Assembly: GCF_021130785.1 (NCBI RefSeq)
Contig: NC_060215.1
Span: 116,956,501 to 117,020,500 of the forward strand
Direction: 5' to 3'
Length of the DNA stretch: 64,000 nucleotides
Origin: Homalodisca vitripennis
Lineage: Eukaryota; Arthropoda; Insecta; Hemiptera; Cicadellidae
The notes under the pieces were generated by a model, which made no database searches, was not told the origin of the DNA, and was given only the letters and a program-made list of their open reading frames with translations. A program made the position numbers and the translations under genes. Every line of letters starts with the position of its first letter. Position 1 is the first letter of the stretch. This document shows positions 40,538 to 52,214 of this stretch, in pieces.

Positions 40538-43454
40538 TTAAAAGATAAGGCAAACATCAGTTTGTAAAAACTCCTCTACAGAATAAAATGGATTATTCTG
40601 TAACCAGGTGGTCAATTTGTGCTTAAAATTAGATAATGGAGTGTCATGAGCCGAAACGTGTAATTTGTTAAAAAATTTGACACAATTTACCTGATGTGAG
40701 GAGCCTGTTTTTGATAGGCGATGCTGCGGCAAGTCAAGCTTATGGCTGAATCTAGTCAAATGGCAATGAAAATGCTGCCTAGTGAAAAATAAATGTAAGT
40801 TAGTTTTAGTGTAGATAAGGATATGGTAGATGTACAAATTGATCACTGTAAGAATTTTAGCTTGGATGAACAAAGGTCGGCAGTGTTCAAGATACCTGGC
40901 TCCACACAGTGTTCTGACGACTTTCTTTTGTATGATGAGAATATCCGATACACCAGAAGAATGACCCCAAAGAATTAGACCATAAGATAAGTGTGATTGA
41001 AACAGTGCAAAATAGGAAGACCTCAGATGTTCTATTGATATTAAAGCTCTTAATTTCCATAGTAAATAGCTGACTCTCGAGATTTTTATACACACATTAT
41101 TTACATGCTGAGCCCAGGTCAATTTCGAATCAATAACAAAGCCTAACAACTTTACAGGATGAGGCTTTTCTTTAGATGTTAAACTCAGCAACAGATTTTG
41201 AGTTTTTTCTGGATTGCAATGTAATTTGTTGGAGGTGAACCAATTTAATGCTCCGGTTTGAGCATTTTCAATCTCTGTTTGAAGAACGTCCAGATATCGG
41301 TTACTCGAGAAAAGAGACGTGTCATCCGCATAGATAACTGAGTTTACATTTAAGTTCACTGACAGGTCATTAATTATTACAGTAAAAAAGAAAGGTCCCA
41401 ATAAACCCCTGTGGGACTCCAATTGTTACCTCTTTCATTGAAGAATTACACCCCTTAATAGATACAAACTGCTTTCTATCCGATAGATAAGAGGTAATAA
41501 TCTGACAAGCACTCTCAGAAATACCATAATATTTGAGTTTTTGAATGATTGAATCAAAGGGGACACAATCAAAAGCTTTGCTTAAATCTAAGAGAGATAG
41601 AGCCGTTGATTCCCTCCTCTCGAAGGCCACAAGGGTATGACTAACAACCTCCAACACCGCTGAAGTTGTGGACCTGCCTGGCCGAAAACCAAATTGTGAT
41701 TCAGACAGGAGATTGAAATATTCAAAATACAAAAAAAGCTGTTGGTGCATGATGGTTTCCAAAATTTTAGAGAAAATGGGGACAATAGAAACTGGACGAT
41801 AACTTTGCGGCTTGTCCTTGTCACCTTTTTTGTAAATCGGAATAACTTTTGACACTTTTAAAGAGTCAGGGAAAAAACCTGCCTCCAGACATTTATTGAA
41901 GACAATAGCCAATGGCCTTTTGATTTCATGGATGGTTTTCTTGATTATATTGTTAGATAACCAGTAATAGTCCATACTTTTGGAATTTGAGAGTTTAGAA
42001 ACCATTTTAACTAAATCATCTGGTTTAATTTCTTTCCACTGAAATGAGTTAGGAGGAACAGGAATATTACCCAATAAATCCATGAAAGGAGAATTATTCT
42101 GTGGCAGATTGTTTGAGAGCTCAGTGACTGAATCAAGGAAAAACTGGTTAGTAAGTTCAGGATCTAAGTAAATATCTTTGGAAGAAGCAGGAGATTTTTC
42201 CAAATTGATTATTTCCCAAGCAGCCTTACAACTGTTAGCTGATGTCTCTATATACTGCTCATAAGCTTGCCTTTTTGCGGTGGTCAGATTTGACCTGTAA
42301 GTTCTTTTAGAAGCTAAATACACGTTATAGGCTACAGGTGTCTGCTCTGACCCCCTATCTCTAAGGCATTTATAAACATTAAAAAAATTTAACATAACAT
42401 TTCTATCTTCTGCCAATTTATCATTATACCAGTTGATTTTCCTATTACTATTAATATTCTTCTTTTTACTTTTACTGATTAGTGGAGAGCTAAAGTGCCA
42501 CAAGTCTACATATTTCTTAAAAAAATTATTAAAAAGTTGTTCTACCCCTAAGTTCAATAACATATTTTCATCCAATTCATTCCATTTTTCCTCCTTCAAA
42601 AACATAATAAATTTATTTATTTGTGCCGCATTTTGTTTTCTAAACTCAAATTTAATACTACCCATATTCTCTTTTGAATTCTTATTCTCCAATTGTCTTA
42701 CATAAATATTAATCATGCTAGATTTATGATCGGCAAATTGATACTCCATATTGCAATTTTTATACAAGTCCTCTGAGAAATTGACCAGAATATTATCTAT
42801 ACATGCCTTTGCATGGGTTGGAGACTTGACAGTACAGTTTAAATTTAGAGATCTGAGTAAATTAGAGAAACTGATAGAAATATTTTGATCAATCAACGCC
42901 ATTTCGATGTTGAAGTCACCACAGACTGTCACCAGGCTGTTTTTTTTAAAGATTGATTTCATTGCCAATTCAAAATTGTCAAAAAAAACTTTGAGATTGC
43001 CCTGAGGAGACCTATAAAGACTTACAAGGATGATATTCTGTTCAATCAGCCTGACACCACACAACTCAATATCTAACTCCGCATTATACTGACTAAAATC
43101 TAAAACTTCAAACTTTATACTACTTTTTAAGAAAATCCCCGACCCCCCATTCTTTTTTTCTCTTCTACAATAGAAGCTTGCAGGCAAATATCCACTGGGC
43201 ACAAACAAGTCAATTTCATTTTCTGTCATCCAGTGCTCCGAAACACAAATTGCATCTATCTTATGACTTTCGCCCACATGTTCAAGCTCAAGTAGCTTGT
43301 TACGTATGCATTGTACATTAGCCTGCAATATTCTTATAAATTTCCTACAGTTAGCTTTACTTTTGAAAGGAATGTCATTATTGTTATCCGACACCCTCAT
43401 ATCTTTACCAGACTTCTGATAACCAAGGCCTTGGTTACCTCTACAACAGTTCAC
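40538..43454 (-). pseudogene. LINE ORF2: endonuclease and RT, one frameshift
   Basis: 43454-41370 (694 codons): endonuclease ILQANVQCIRNKLLELEHVG, IDAICVSEHWMTENEI (Glu), GSGIFLKSS, ILVSLYRSPQGNLKVFF, VTVCGDFNIEMALI and QFADHKSSMINI. RT: SYRPVSIVPIFSKILETIM, QFGFRPGRSTTSAVLEV, LLDLSKAFDCVPFDSIIQ and VTIGVPQG. The frame breaks just after VPQG (about 41395). It continues in 41422-40538 (294 codons) with LLGPFFFTVIINDLSVNLNV, VIYADDTSLFSSNR (YADD), VKLLGFVIDSKLTWAQHV and the tail NPFYSVEEFLQTD. Loss of one frame at the most conserved RT motif makes this copy inactive for RT. Confidence 0.9.
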
Positions 43455-43477
43455 ACTTTGTGAATAAAGGCTTGTCT

Positions 43478-44902
43478 CTATGGTGGTGCAGCTGGATCTG
43501 TCAGTAGACAGTTTCCCAAAGAGGCCGGCATTTCCTTTTCCCCATCCATGAGTGGCTCAGAGCCTGAAGTGAAGGCTGTAGCACAGATACCATCAGCAGC
43601 GTTTGAGTTAGGTGACCTCTCATCAGTTTTGCTGGCACATACTTCTTGTGGAGCAGTTCCCTGGGTCGTGGACACTTCTATCTTCTTGGTCTCATCCAAT
43701 GCCTCCCAAATTTGTCCTGCAAGCCAGTGCTTCCCTCTTACATTTAAGTGCATGCCATGCTGAGTATGCACGTGTCTGTCTGCTCTACTAAGCTTAACCA
43801 GATAGACATTGGGGAACTCTTGACTAATAGTTTCTAGCTTTTTATTAAATTGTCTAACCTCTTCATTAACACATGACCAAGTTTGTAAGTCGTGCCTAAA
43901 GGGTAAGTCCATTAAGACTACTCTAGAATTATTATATTTTACAATTGTTTCTTTAATTGCATTAATTGCATTTTGTGCTTCATTTCGGGAAACATCATTA
44001 GACCCACATGCAATGGCCAGCACATCATCAGGACCCAGCTCTTCACCATCAATGTTGTCAAAGTTCAAAATCTGCTCGGCTAAACCTCCAGGCCTAATAA
44101 AACCGACAGCTTCCAATGACTTAGTGTGTTTTTTAAGTTGCTGCTGATGTTTATTTAAGTGAAATGTTAAATCACGGCCATGGCTATCGGCGCATAAAAG
44201 CAGTTTTTGTTTAGTTCCGTTATTCTTTCTTATATTAATATGACCTCTTCGTTCTTGATGAGCAGACGAGACTTTTTTGTAAGTTTTTTGCCGGGTAAGA
44301 GACTGTGGACGTTCGTATGGAGTACTGATAGTGTTGGATGTGATAGTGCATTCATTGTAATCAGACTTTTCTGATTCAGAGTCATTCTGGAGCACTGCAA
44401 AAGAATTCTCTGAAGTGAAGTCCGAATCCGCTACATTCTTAATTACTCCAAATGATCGCTGTTTCCTCCGACAAGAGCTTTTGGAAACTTCCTGCCATTT
44501 ATTATCAACAGAAGGAGGTTTTTGTTTATTATTGATATTGTTAAGAGGGGGAAAGCAATTAAGACAGGTGAATTTCTCCGGACTCAAAGGATCATACTGT
44601 TTTTGCTGATCAGAACTTTCCCTTTGTAAGATTTTAATTATACTTTCCAGTGTTTGTATTGTTTCAAGCATTTTTTTAGTCTCTTCCTTATAAATCACAC
44701 ACCTCATACAATTTCCAGATTGCAAACAGTCCTGTTTTAAACTGTTACTGATCTCCTCCTCAGCATGTAAAATAATATTTTCATTTGCTATTTTTTCCCT
44801 TTTTAATTTCTGCTTCAACAATGTTATTTCTTTTGAAAGCTCCTTTTCTCTATCATGAAACAGTGTTTTCATTGATTCAATTTTCTCTTCACAGCCTTTC
44901 AA
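43478..44902 (-). CDS. LINE ORF1 with coiled coil and SGNH/GDSL esterase-like domain
   Basis: 474 codons, intact. Residues 1-100 are strongly helical (REKELSKEITLLKQKLKREK), a likely coiled coil for self-assembly. C58/C65/C68 and C113/C116 are paired cysteines that may bind metal. Residues 235-400 form an SGNH hydrolase pattern: LLLCADSHGRDL (nucleophile Ser240, block I), ACGSNDVSRN (block III, Asn302) and HGMHLNVRGKHWLAGQIWEA (block V; Asp375 or the acidic residue before it, and His385). CR1 and fish L2 elements are known to have such an esterase ORF1, thought to aid membrane or particle steps. All the expected catalytic residues appear present. The start was chosen as the first ATG of the open frame. 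Confidence 0.85.
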   Translation of the reverse strand: MKGCEEKIESMKTLFHDREKELSKEITLLKQKLKREKIANENIILHAEEEISNSLKQDCLQSGNCMRCVIYKEETKKMLETIQTLESIIKILQRESSDQQKQYDPLSPEKFTCLNCFPPLNNINNKQKPPSVDNKWQEVSKSSCRRKQRSFGVIKNVADSDFTSENSFAVLQNDSESEKSDYNECTITSNTISTPYERPQSLTRQKTYKKVSSAHQERRGHINIRKNNGTKQKLLLCADSHGRDLTFHLNKHQQQLKKHTKSLEAVGFIRPGGLAEQILNFDNIDGEELGPDDVLAIACGSNDVSRNEAQNAINAIKETIVKYNNSRVVLMDLPFRHDLQTWSCVNEEVRQFNKKLETISQEFPNVYLVKLSRADRHVHTQHGMHLNVRGKHWLAGQIWEALDETKKIEVSTTQGTAPQEVCASKTDERSPNSNAADGICATAFTSGSEPLMDGEKEMPASLGNCLLTDPAAPP

Positions 44903-44960
44903 CTTGTCTTCAAGTTCCAGTACATAGAGAGAACTTCATTTTATAAACTATTTTGAGAAT

Positions 44961-45702
44961 GAAATTAATATATAAGTAACTTACCCCACAGAAGATAAAA
45001 GCACATGTTTTTGTTAGTGGAAGTGTGCCTGTGATTTTGATATTTATTGTGACTATTTACAACATAAAACTGACTGGAACACTCATCACTTGAACTGGGT
45101 ATATTATTTAAGGTATTTTTGTACTTGCTGATGCAATATTGATTTGACTGAATATAACACTGACAGGAAGTTGTATGCTGCTTTGACTCCTACAGTAACA
45201 GGCAGACCATTCTTAACCAAGCAGAACCAACTGTCACATCAAACCACCTGTAGTGACAGGTCAAGGTCAAACCAGCTGTTGCCTGTTGGCCACCTGACTT
45301 TATCTCTGACCCTTTGCGTCTTCTGCTCTGACCTTGTCTGCTATGTTTACAATGTTTTGTTTACATTCAGACTTTTCAAACATATACTGACTTTTTATTA
45401 CGACTTATACCCTGTATTAGTCACATTTTTCTAATGACTAATTTTAAACGAATTTATTTAACGGGTATTTATTATTTATGGAATGTACATGTTAATTAAA
45501 ACTTTCTATAAAATTAAACTTCCTCCCATACTGACCAATTTATTTAAACGTGAATATTTTTCAATATTTGGTGTCAGTATTAGTTTTGAACTATTACTGC
45601 AACAAATATCTTCAAAAATATTTAAAACCAAGATAAAATAACTGTGTATTAATCAAAAATCACTATTACTGACAAATATAATTTTTCAGTTGCCTTGCAT
45701 AC
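44961..45702. other. Intron sequence 3' of exon D, possibly LINE 5' UTR
   Basis: 45140-45360 is less AT-rich, with GTGACAGGTCAAGGTCAAAC-like direct repeats. It might be the promoter/5' UTR of the esterase LINE, but no boundary is visible. Confidence 0.35.
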
Positions 45703-45878
45703 CTTGACATAGTAAGATTCTCAAGAGCCAAATTCAGATTGTCCATAAGAACAGTCACATCTTCATTCTCCACAGTAACAATGTGATCAGACAAATGGTT
45801 TTTTATTTTCATGTCACCAAGGTCCAACACTATTGCTTCACCGCTTCTAGAGTTTGCTGGAATCACTATAATGGGGGC
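45703..45878 (-). CDS. Vps13: Vps13 exon D
   Basis: A 176-nt exon with acceptor catgttttgcag and donor TCAAG|GTATGC. It starts at phase 0 and ends with two bases of a split codon. It encodes APIIVIPANSRSGEAIVLDL, GDMKIKNHLSD and then LMDNLNLALENLTMS. 'AP..VIP.S..S.....DLG...+.N.F' is one of the best VPS13 signatures. The next exon (E) is 16.7 kb away because of inserted elements. Confidence 0.96.
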
Positions 45879-46820
45879 CTGCAAAACATGTACAATATTT
45901 AGTAGCATTTTTCTTATAACTAGTAAAAATTATTGATAAGAATAAAGCATAAACTCTGCTTCATATAAATTGGAAGCTCTGAAACTCAATTATCTAAAAC
46001 TTCTTTTGATGCATTTAGAATGCATTCTTATCTCCTCAGAGAGGCATAGTTTTAAGGTTAAAGTGTTCTCAGTGAGTTTTTAAATAACAATATTTCTCAA
46101 TCAACAGATATTCAACTACTGAAGACTGCTTTATTTTGGTAATCAATGGTGAGGGAACATGCACCCACTTTTGTATTTTTTGGTGCAAAATATAAACATA
46201 TAATTGAGGAAATATTGGAAATTTATATTTAAAGCTAATGTTTAATATAGTGTTGCTCTTTGTACACGTCACAATGTCATCTACGGTTGAAAATCAGTTG
46301 CCATGCAATTGCAACAAAATGCTTATATGTTAATCTTTACATCAGGTAGACTTGTATTGTAATATTTTTTGTATTTTTGGAGTATTTTATAATTCTATAT
46401 AGTTATGTAGTGTTGATATTTCAGTTTAGTAAATAATGTTAATATGTCTGTAAATAGATTTTAGCACAAAGAAATATCTTTTTACTGGAATTTCAGGTTA
46501 TAATTGTTTGAGGTGCGAGCTATAACACAGTAAATGTTTAATTTTTTATACTACCTGACTTGTCAAAAATATTGAAGCATATACTAACTTGCTATAATAG
46601 TCTTTTATAGTTAAACTTTAATAAACTTTTTTCTTTTAGAACACAGTGTCAAAACATCCTCTTTCTTCCAACCATTAAAAAAGTTGTTTTATTTATCTTC
46701 AAACCAATATGATTCCTTTCTCAATTTTTAGACGTATACGACTGGTGTCATAAATACCATATAAAAGTTTTCCGGTTCACACTGTGTCAAGATATGAAGT
46801 TTTGAAGAGATAAATTGTTT
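45879..46820. other. Intron sequence, nothing recognised
   Basis: AT-rich; no supported feature before the plus-strand LINE begins. Confidence 0.5.
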
Positions 46821-46829
46821 CGATAGAAC

Positions 46830-49800
46830 TTTTATGGTTATTCATCAAAATATTCGCAGCATGAGGCATAACTTTGATAGCCTGCTAGTACCACCTATCT
46901 TCTTATAAAAGACGACCCGATTTTTATATTCCTTTCCGAGATATGGATTAAAGATTCCGAAGCGAATCTGTACCAAATTAATGGCTATACGCTATTTTTA
47001 AAAATGTAATAATAAATATAGAGCTGGTGGAGTCGCTGTCTATGTTCATGACTCGTTTGTTAAAAGTGTAAATTTTATTTCAACTACTAATTATTTTCAA
47101 ACAGCAGATGTTTTATCGTTCTCCGTTAAAATTGATTCATATGAATGGTTTTTTATGGCTATATACAGGTTGCAAACATTATTCTATTCCTGCGTTTTTA
47201 TCTGAGCTACAAACATTTTTAGAAAATGAACTAAAATTAAAAAGAAGTGCTTGTATAATTGGTGACATGAACATTAATTTACTAATCAATAGTAGTGCAG
47301 TAGACGATTACGAAATGTTGATGGCTAGTCATGGATTTGAGTCGATGATCAATGACCTACAAGAATTGCAGAGCGTTCTGAGACATGCATTGATCATGTT
47401 TATGTTAAACTTGCCTGCAAAGACAAAGACAATGATCAGTGCTGCGGTAGAGCATGCTCACATAACCGACCACTCGCTGACTGAAAGCCGTGTGGGGGTG
47501 GGTTGAGGGGGGGCACCCCTCCTCACCCGGTCCCTCGAACAGCTGATAGCACAAGTAAACAATACCGCATCAACTATAAATATCTTAACGATGTTCTCGA
47601 CCAAACTGACTGGGCACAAGTGTATGGAACGGAAAACGCGTCTGATGCTTTTGATAAGTTTTATGATTTGTTGCAAGTTTGCGATTAGTGCAAGTAAAGC
47701 TGAAATTGAACTAAGAAATAAATGTGTTAAGTTGAAACCTTGGATCAACGATGGAATCTGTAAGCGTATCATATTTAGAAATAAACTGTTTAAGAGATTT
47801 AAAAAGCACAGAAACCAACAAGGTGACAGGTTTAATATTTTTTTCATTCGCTTTCGAAATAAACTGAACAAAGACATAAAAGATCTAAAAAATGCTTATT
47901 ATAAAAATCTGTTTGAAAAAAAGCAAAGGTAACCCAAAACAAAACTTGGAATATTTTAAATGAAATAAACTGGTCAAAAAAAGTAAACAAATGGATTATT
48001 CATTGGAAATAGGACAAAATGAAATTACTAGAGATCCTAAAATAATAGCTGATAAATTCAACAACTATTTCCTAACGGTTGTTGATAGCTTAGCCGACAG
48101 TATTGAAGAACCGACAAAATTGTGAATTTTTGCCTTATGCCGGGTCATTCCCTAAGAATTACGAAATGCGTTCTATGCGTTCTATGTTTCTGGAACCTGT
48201 ACTCTTACAGGACCTGCAAGACGCTGTCAACTCATTAAAGAATGGCAAGTCTCCCGGATTAGACGGAATTTAGTTCAACTTTAATTAAACACACATTTCC
48301 TAAAATTTGTTATGTTCTTTTATTTATAGTAAATTTAAGTTTTTCAAACAGGAGTTTTTCCGGAAAAATTGAAGTCAGCAGTTGTTATTCCGATTCACAA
48401 GAAAGGCCCCTCAACAATTTGTAGCAACTTCCGCCCTATCTCTTTGGTTTTCTACCATATCTAAGGTCTTAGAGAAAATTATGAAGCGAAAATTGATTAA
48501 TTTCCTCACTTTGACGGAGTTTTTTAGTCGCAATCAGTATGGGTTCAGAGAGGGCGTGAGCACCGAAACTACACTTTTAAATTTTCATTGGATTGATATC
48601 TGAGGGACTTGACCAAAACAAACATGTTAGTGGGCTGTTTTTGGACATAAAAAAAGCCTTTGACACTGTTGATCACGGAATATTATTGGGAAAAATGTTT
48701 GACTGTGGGATAAGGGAGTTGTTTTAAATTGGTTTCAAGATTATTTAAAATCTAGAAGACAGTGTGTAAAAATTAATGGAGTTTTCAGTGCAATGGGTGA
48801 AATTAAGTGTGGTGTACCTCAAGGATCAGTTTTTAGGCCCTACTCTTTTCTTAATTTACATCAATGATCTTTGTAATGCTAGTCTTCAGGGTAGTATAAC
48901 TTGTTTTTGCTGACGACACTGCTTTTGTGTTATTCCCAGCTCCAGCTGGGGTGATATAGAGCTTGCTATGAATGTTGATCTCAAAGCGCTAAAGTGGTGG
49001 TTTTGTAAAAACAGAATGGTTCTTAGCCTGAGAAGACAAGTTATATTAATTTTAGTTTAAGAGGTCAAGTGTCTTTTGACGCCGGTGCAATTAATTTTAT
49101 AAATGTTTTAATTGTCTTTGCAATAATTCTATTTGCAATTTATCTTGTAAACCGTTTGCAGAAGCAAGTGAAGTTAAATATCTAGGCGTAGTGTTAGACA
49201 GAGAATTAAACTGGAATAACCACATATTAGTATTGAAATCTAAATTAAAAAATTATTTACGAGTTTTTTATTTTCTGAGGAATTTTTGTGACAAAGAGAT
49301 ATTACGTCTTTTTATTTTTTATTGGTAAACAGTCGGTTTAGACTATGGTATTTCGTGTTGGGGAGGCACTTACAAGACAAAGCTACAGCCTATTTTGAAA
49401 CTTCAAAAACATTTTATTAGAATTATAGTAAACAAACCTAAAACTGAAACCTCATTCCCTCTATTTGTCAGCCTTAATATTTTTACCTCTAAGATTTATG
49501 TTTGTGTACAAAACTTTAAAGTTGTTCTATGATAAGAGTGGAAACCTACCGGATGTTGACATTAATGAGTATAGGTTTAAACTTCGCAATGCAAAATAAC
49601 TTTAGAACACCTAAACCACAAAAAACATTTTTTACTAAAACTTACTTTTTTTTAGCCCCAAGAATATTTAACAAAATTCCTAATGAAATAAAATTTAAAA
49701 AGTCAAAATTCTGTTTTTTGAAGACATTAAAACAATGGTTGTTTTCTTTCTGCGACATTGAGGTTTTAATTGAGGTTCAGGAATAAATGAATTAAATTTT

Positions 49801-50350
49801 CATTAATTTTCCAAGCATGGTCCACAAAATTTACCCTGAAATAGATTCCAGTAGCATGTATTATCTTACACATGATTACAAAATTTCAATAAAATAGCTT
49901 ATAGGGACTTTTTTCTTTTTAAATTTAACTGTCTGAACTTTTTATTTTTTTTAGTTTTTAATAATATAATTACACGGTGTCCTCTAAACAGGCTTGCCTT
50001 GGAGGCCCTAAATTTTCTCAGGATTTAAAATATTGTTTTAATATGTACATATTAAAAATGTTATTAGTTTTTCTTCCTCTAGTTGTGTATTTTGTTAGCT
50101 TTTATCTGATGTATACTTTAATTAACATTCATATTGTAGTTGCTGTAATGTACATAGGTAGTTAAGACTTAACAATTTGGACAAAGGTTTTTTTTAGTTT
50201 GTATAATTTGATATTTTTTTTCTTCATTAAGGTCAGACCTGGGAGAGTTTTTGTTTTGTTTTGTTTTTTTTTTTCACGCTCTGTAACTACTGTATATATT
50301 TATGTTTATCCTGAGAAAATAAATTTATTCTTATTCTTATTCTTATCTTA
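46830..50350 (+). mobile_element. Decayed LINE (endonuclease and RT) with (TTATTC)n tail
   Basis: Plus-strand order of remnants: endonuclease from about 46835, linker, RT, 3' UTR and a TTATTC repeat at about 50323-50348. Numerous frameshifts and stops. The linker DQTDWAQVYGTENASDAFDK resembles that of the 7.0-11.8 kb LINE, and both share a long AT-rich 3' UTR, so they may be one family. Antisense to Vps13. Confidence 0.82.
46835..49787 (+). pseudogene. LINE ORF2 remnant
   Basis: In order and in several frames: VIHQNIRSMRHNFDSLLV (46835), NNKYRAGGVAVYVHDSFVK (about 47010), CIIGDMNINLLINSSAV (about 47250), AYHI/RNKLFKRFKKH (47780), LQDAVNSLKNGKSPGLDGI (48205), NQYGFREGVSTETTLLNF (48530), GLFLDIKKAFDTVDHGILLG (48635), IKCGVPQGSV (48810), CFADDTAF (FADD, 48905), VKYLGVVLDRELNWNNHI (49170) and the tail APRIFNKIPNEIKFKKSKFC (49660). 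A short GC-rich patch at 47490-47535 interrupts the endonuclease just after its DHSLTE motif. Confidence 0.82.
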
Positions 50351-51594
50351 TATTGGTTACACCATTAACTTCTTGAAATATTTTGGCCTCATTGTGGAGA
50401 GCCAACTTCAGTCAACAGACGTTAAACCAAAGCATCAGATGTAATGTGATAGTTATGGTTCACTTTGTACGCTTTTGTAACATTTACAAGCGACAAAAGA
50501 GAAATTATTCTTGACACCTAAAACTGTGCTAAACTGTTTGCATGCGTTGTTGTAGAATTAATGTTATATATTATTTTACCTATGCAGTACAAATAATTAA
50601 CTCCTACAAACCTGGGTCGATCCCACCCAGGCACTTCTTTGTTACTTGGCAGATGTGAAATTAAACTCTTATCTAATTTAAAACTCTGTATACCTTTCAG
50701 TCAGAACCCCCCAGGAGTTGTCAAGGACAACCGGTTTTTGCACACTTGTGTTGTCATCAAGAAGCAACACAAAAAAAAACAACAATTAGTACATGTTCAG
50801 ACATGTTCAATCCATTAACCTGAGTTCATCTTTGGAAAACATTTTCCTTCACATTGGATCCCCATAATAATTTACTATCTCATTTAATTCACTGTGTGGT
50901 CTCTCTTTCGAAACGTTTGGAGCCATCGAGTATCACATGTTATAAAACATAAATCCTAATAATACTAACAAGCACCATTTATCACTTTAACAATCTCAAA
51001 TCATATCTCTCATCCATAGATAACCTAAATTTTAAACTTGATAGTTTCCCAAATCCTAATTTGATATACAATATTTTATCTTTACAGATTTGTATTTTTT
51101 TATTTGATTTTGTTCTTGTTTGTGAAATTAAGACAAATTTAAGTGCAGTTTCAACCGTGTTTAGTGTTTTGGCCATAAACAATTCAGATGGTAAGTTATT
51201 TTCCAGTTTTACATTTTCCTAAGCATACAGTGTGTTTTTCACATTTAGAATTCTCTTGTACACCACCTGTATATGGATGAATGCCAAAATTATTGGTTGG
51301 GATTACAAAGAGTAACCTTTTTAACTTCAAAAAAGTGAAATTTAAGACAATAGAAATAAGTTTTATAAATAATAATTAAAATTAAGGTCTGAAATGTTTA
51401 ATTCTAAACTATGTTAAACTAAAATCTCATGTATGTCTTAAATGATATTCATGTTAGTACTAGCACACCTTAATTGCAATAATTGTCTACCTACAGAGTA
51501 ACAATCTGAATACATTGAATCAAACAGTTACATTATAAAATTTAATTTAATTCATATTACATTATATAGAAATACTAAAACATATATCACTCAC
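50351..51594. other. Intron sequence, nothing recognised
   Basis: No supported feature. A 66-codon minus-strand open frame at 50982-51182 has no recognisable motif. Confidence 0.5.
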
Positions 51595-51729
51595 CTTCAG
51601 TTCAATGTTTAGAAGCATTCGGAATGCTGCATCATAAGCCAGTTGCACATTGGCTTTAGCTGCCTCTGCAGCTGCAGCAGATGCCTCTATAATAGCCGCC
51701 TGAGCTGCAGAAAACTTGTTCAGGAAATC
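51595..51729 (-). CDS. Vps13: Vps13 exon C
   Basis: A 135-nt exon (45 codons, phase 0/0) with acceptor ttaattaatacag and donor AAG|GTGAGT. It encodes DFLNKFSAAQAAIIEASAAA, then AEAAKANVQLAYDAAF and RMLLNIELK. It is the alanine-rich helix that precedes the 'AP..VIP' block in VPS13A/C ('AAGMAATGVKELAQRSSRMALDINIK'). It joins exon B (ending MVMSLL) and exon D (starting APII) in frame. Confidence 0.95.
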
Positions 51730-52210
51730 CTGTATTAATTAACATTACTTTAGGTGTAGGTTCGATAAATAAATAACATTAAACCTCCTTCAACCACACA
51801 CAGTTCCTGGTAAAAAAATGTAATTTATTCTCGTAAAATTGTGCACAATACTCATTTAAACTGAGTTGGGAAATAATGCTGATCTGGAAAATCTACTTTG
51901 TATGATCATAGGAATAAGGGTATAGGAATTTAGACCAAACTCAAAATAGTTAAAAAGTATATTTTAGTTTTACATTATATAAAGAAACTATATTTCAAAG
52001 ATGAGGTAATAAAAACAACTATTTCAAACATGGAAACGACACAAAGTGGTTTGTCAATATAATTAAATATAAATTTATCTGTGTGATATATAGATCAAAA
52101 CTACAAAATATACAAGTACCATTGAAGATATCATAGATGTTATAGTTTATATAATATAATAATCATTTTTCATGTTTCATTAAAAATGGCAATATTTGTT
52201 CCTTTTTAAA
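51730..52210. other. Intron sequence, nothing recognised
   Basis: AT-rich; no feature. Confidence 0.5.
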
Positions 52211-52214
52211 AGTC

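Larger units (their letters stand above)
40386..44960 (-). mobile_element. Full-length CR1/L2-like LINE with esterase ORF1
   Basis: Minus-strand order: short 5' part (ending around 44950), ORF1 44902-43478, ORF2 43454-40538 with one frameshift, 3' UTR, and a GTCAAA-type repeat tail (three units, 40387-40405; on the minus strand TTTGAC). The ORF1-ORF2 spacing is 23 nt. Apart from the single frame break in the RT core the copy is clean. It is sense to Vps13 and sits just 3' of exon D. Confidence 0.9.

Noticed and set aside
47490..47535. GC-rich patch in the decayed LINE as a separate element
   Set aside because: Too short, no repeats or flanking duplication; could be an indel or low-complexity expansion.
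7031..50350. Group II intron or bacterial RT
   Set aside because: The reverse transcriptases have AP-type endonucleases, short-repeat tails and VPQGS/YADD layouts of eukaryotic LINEs.
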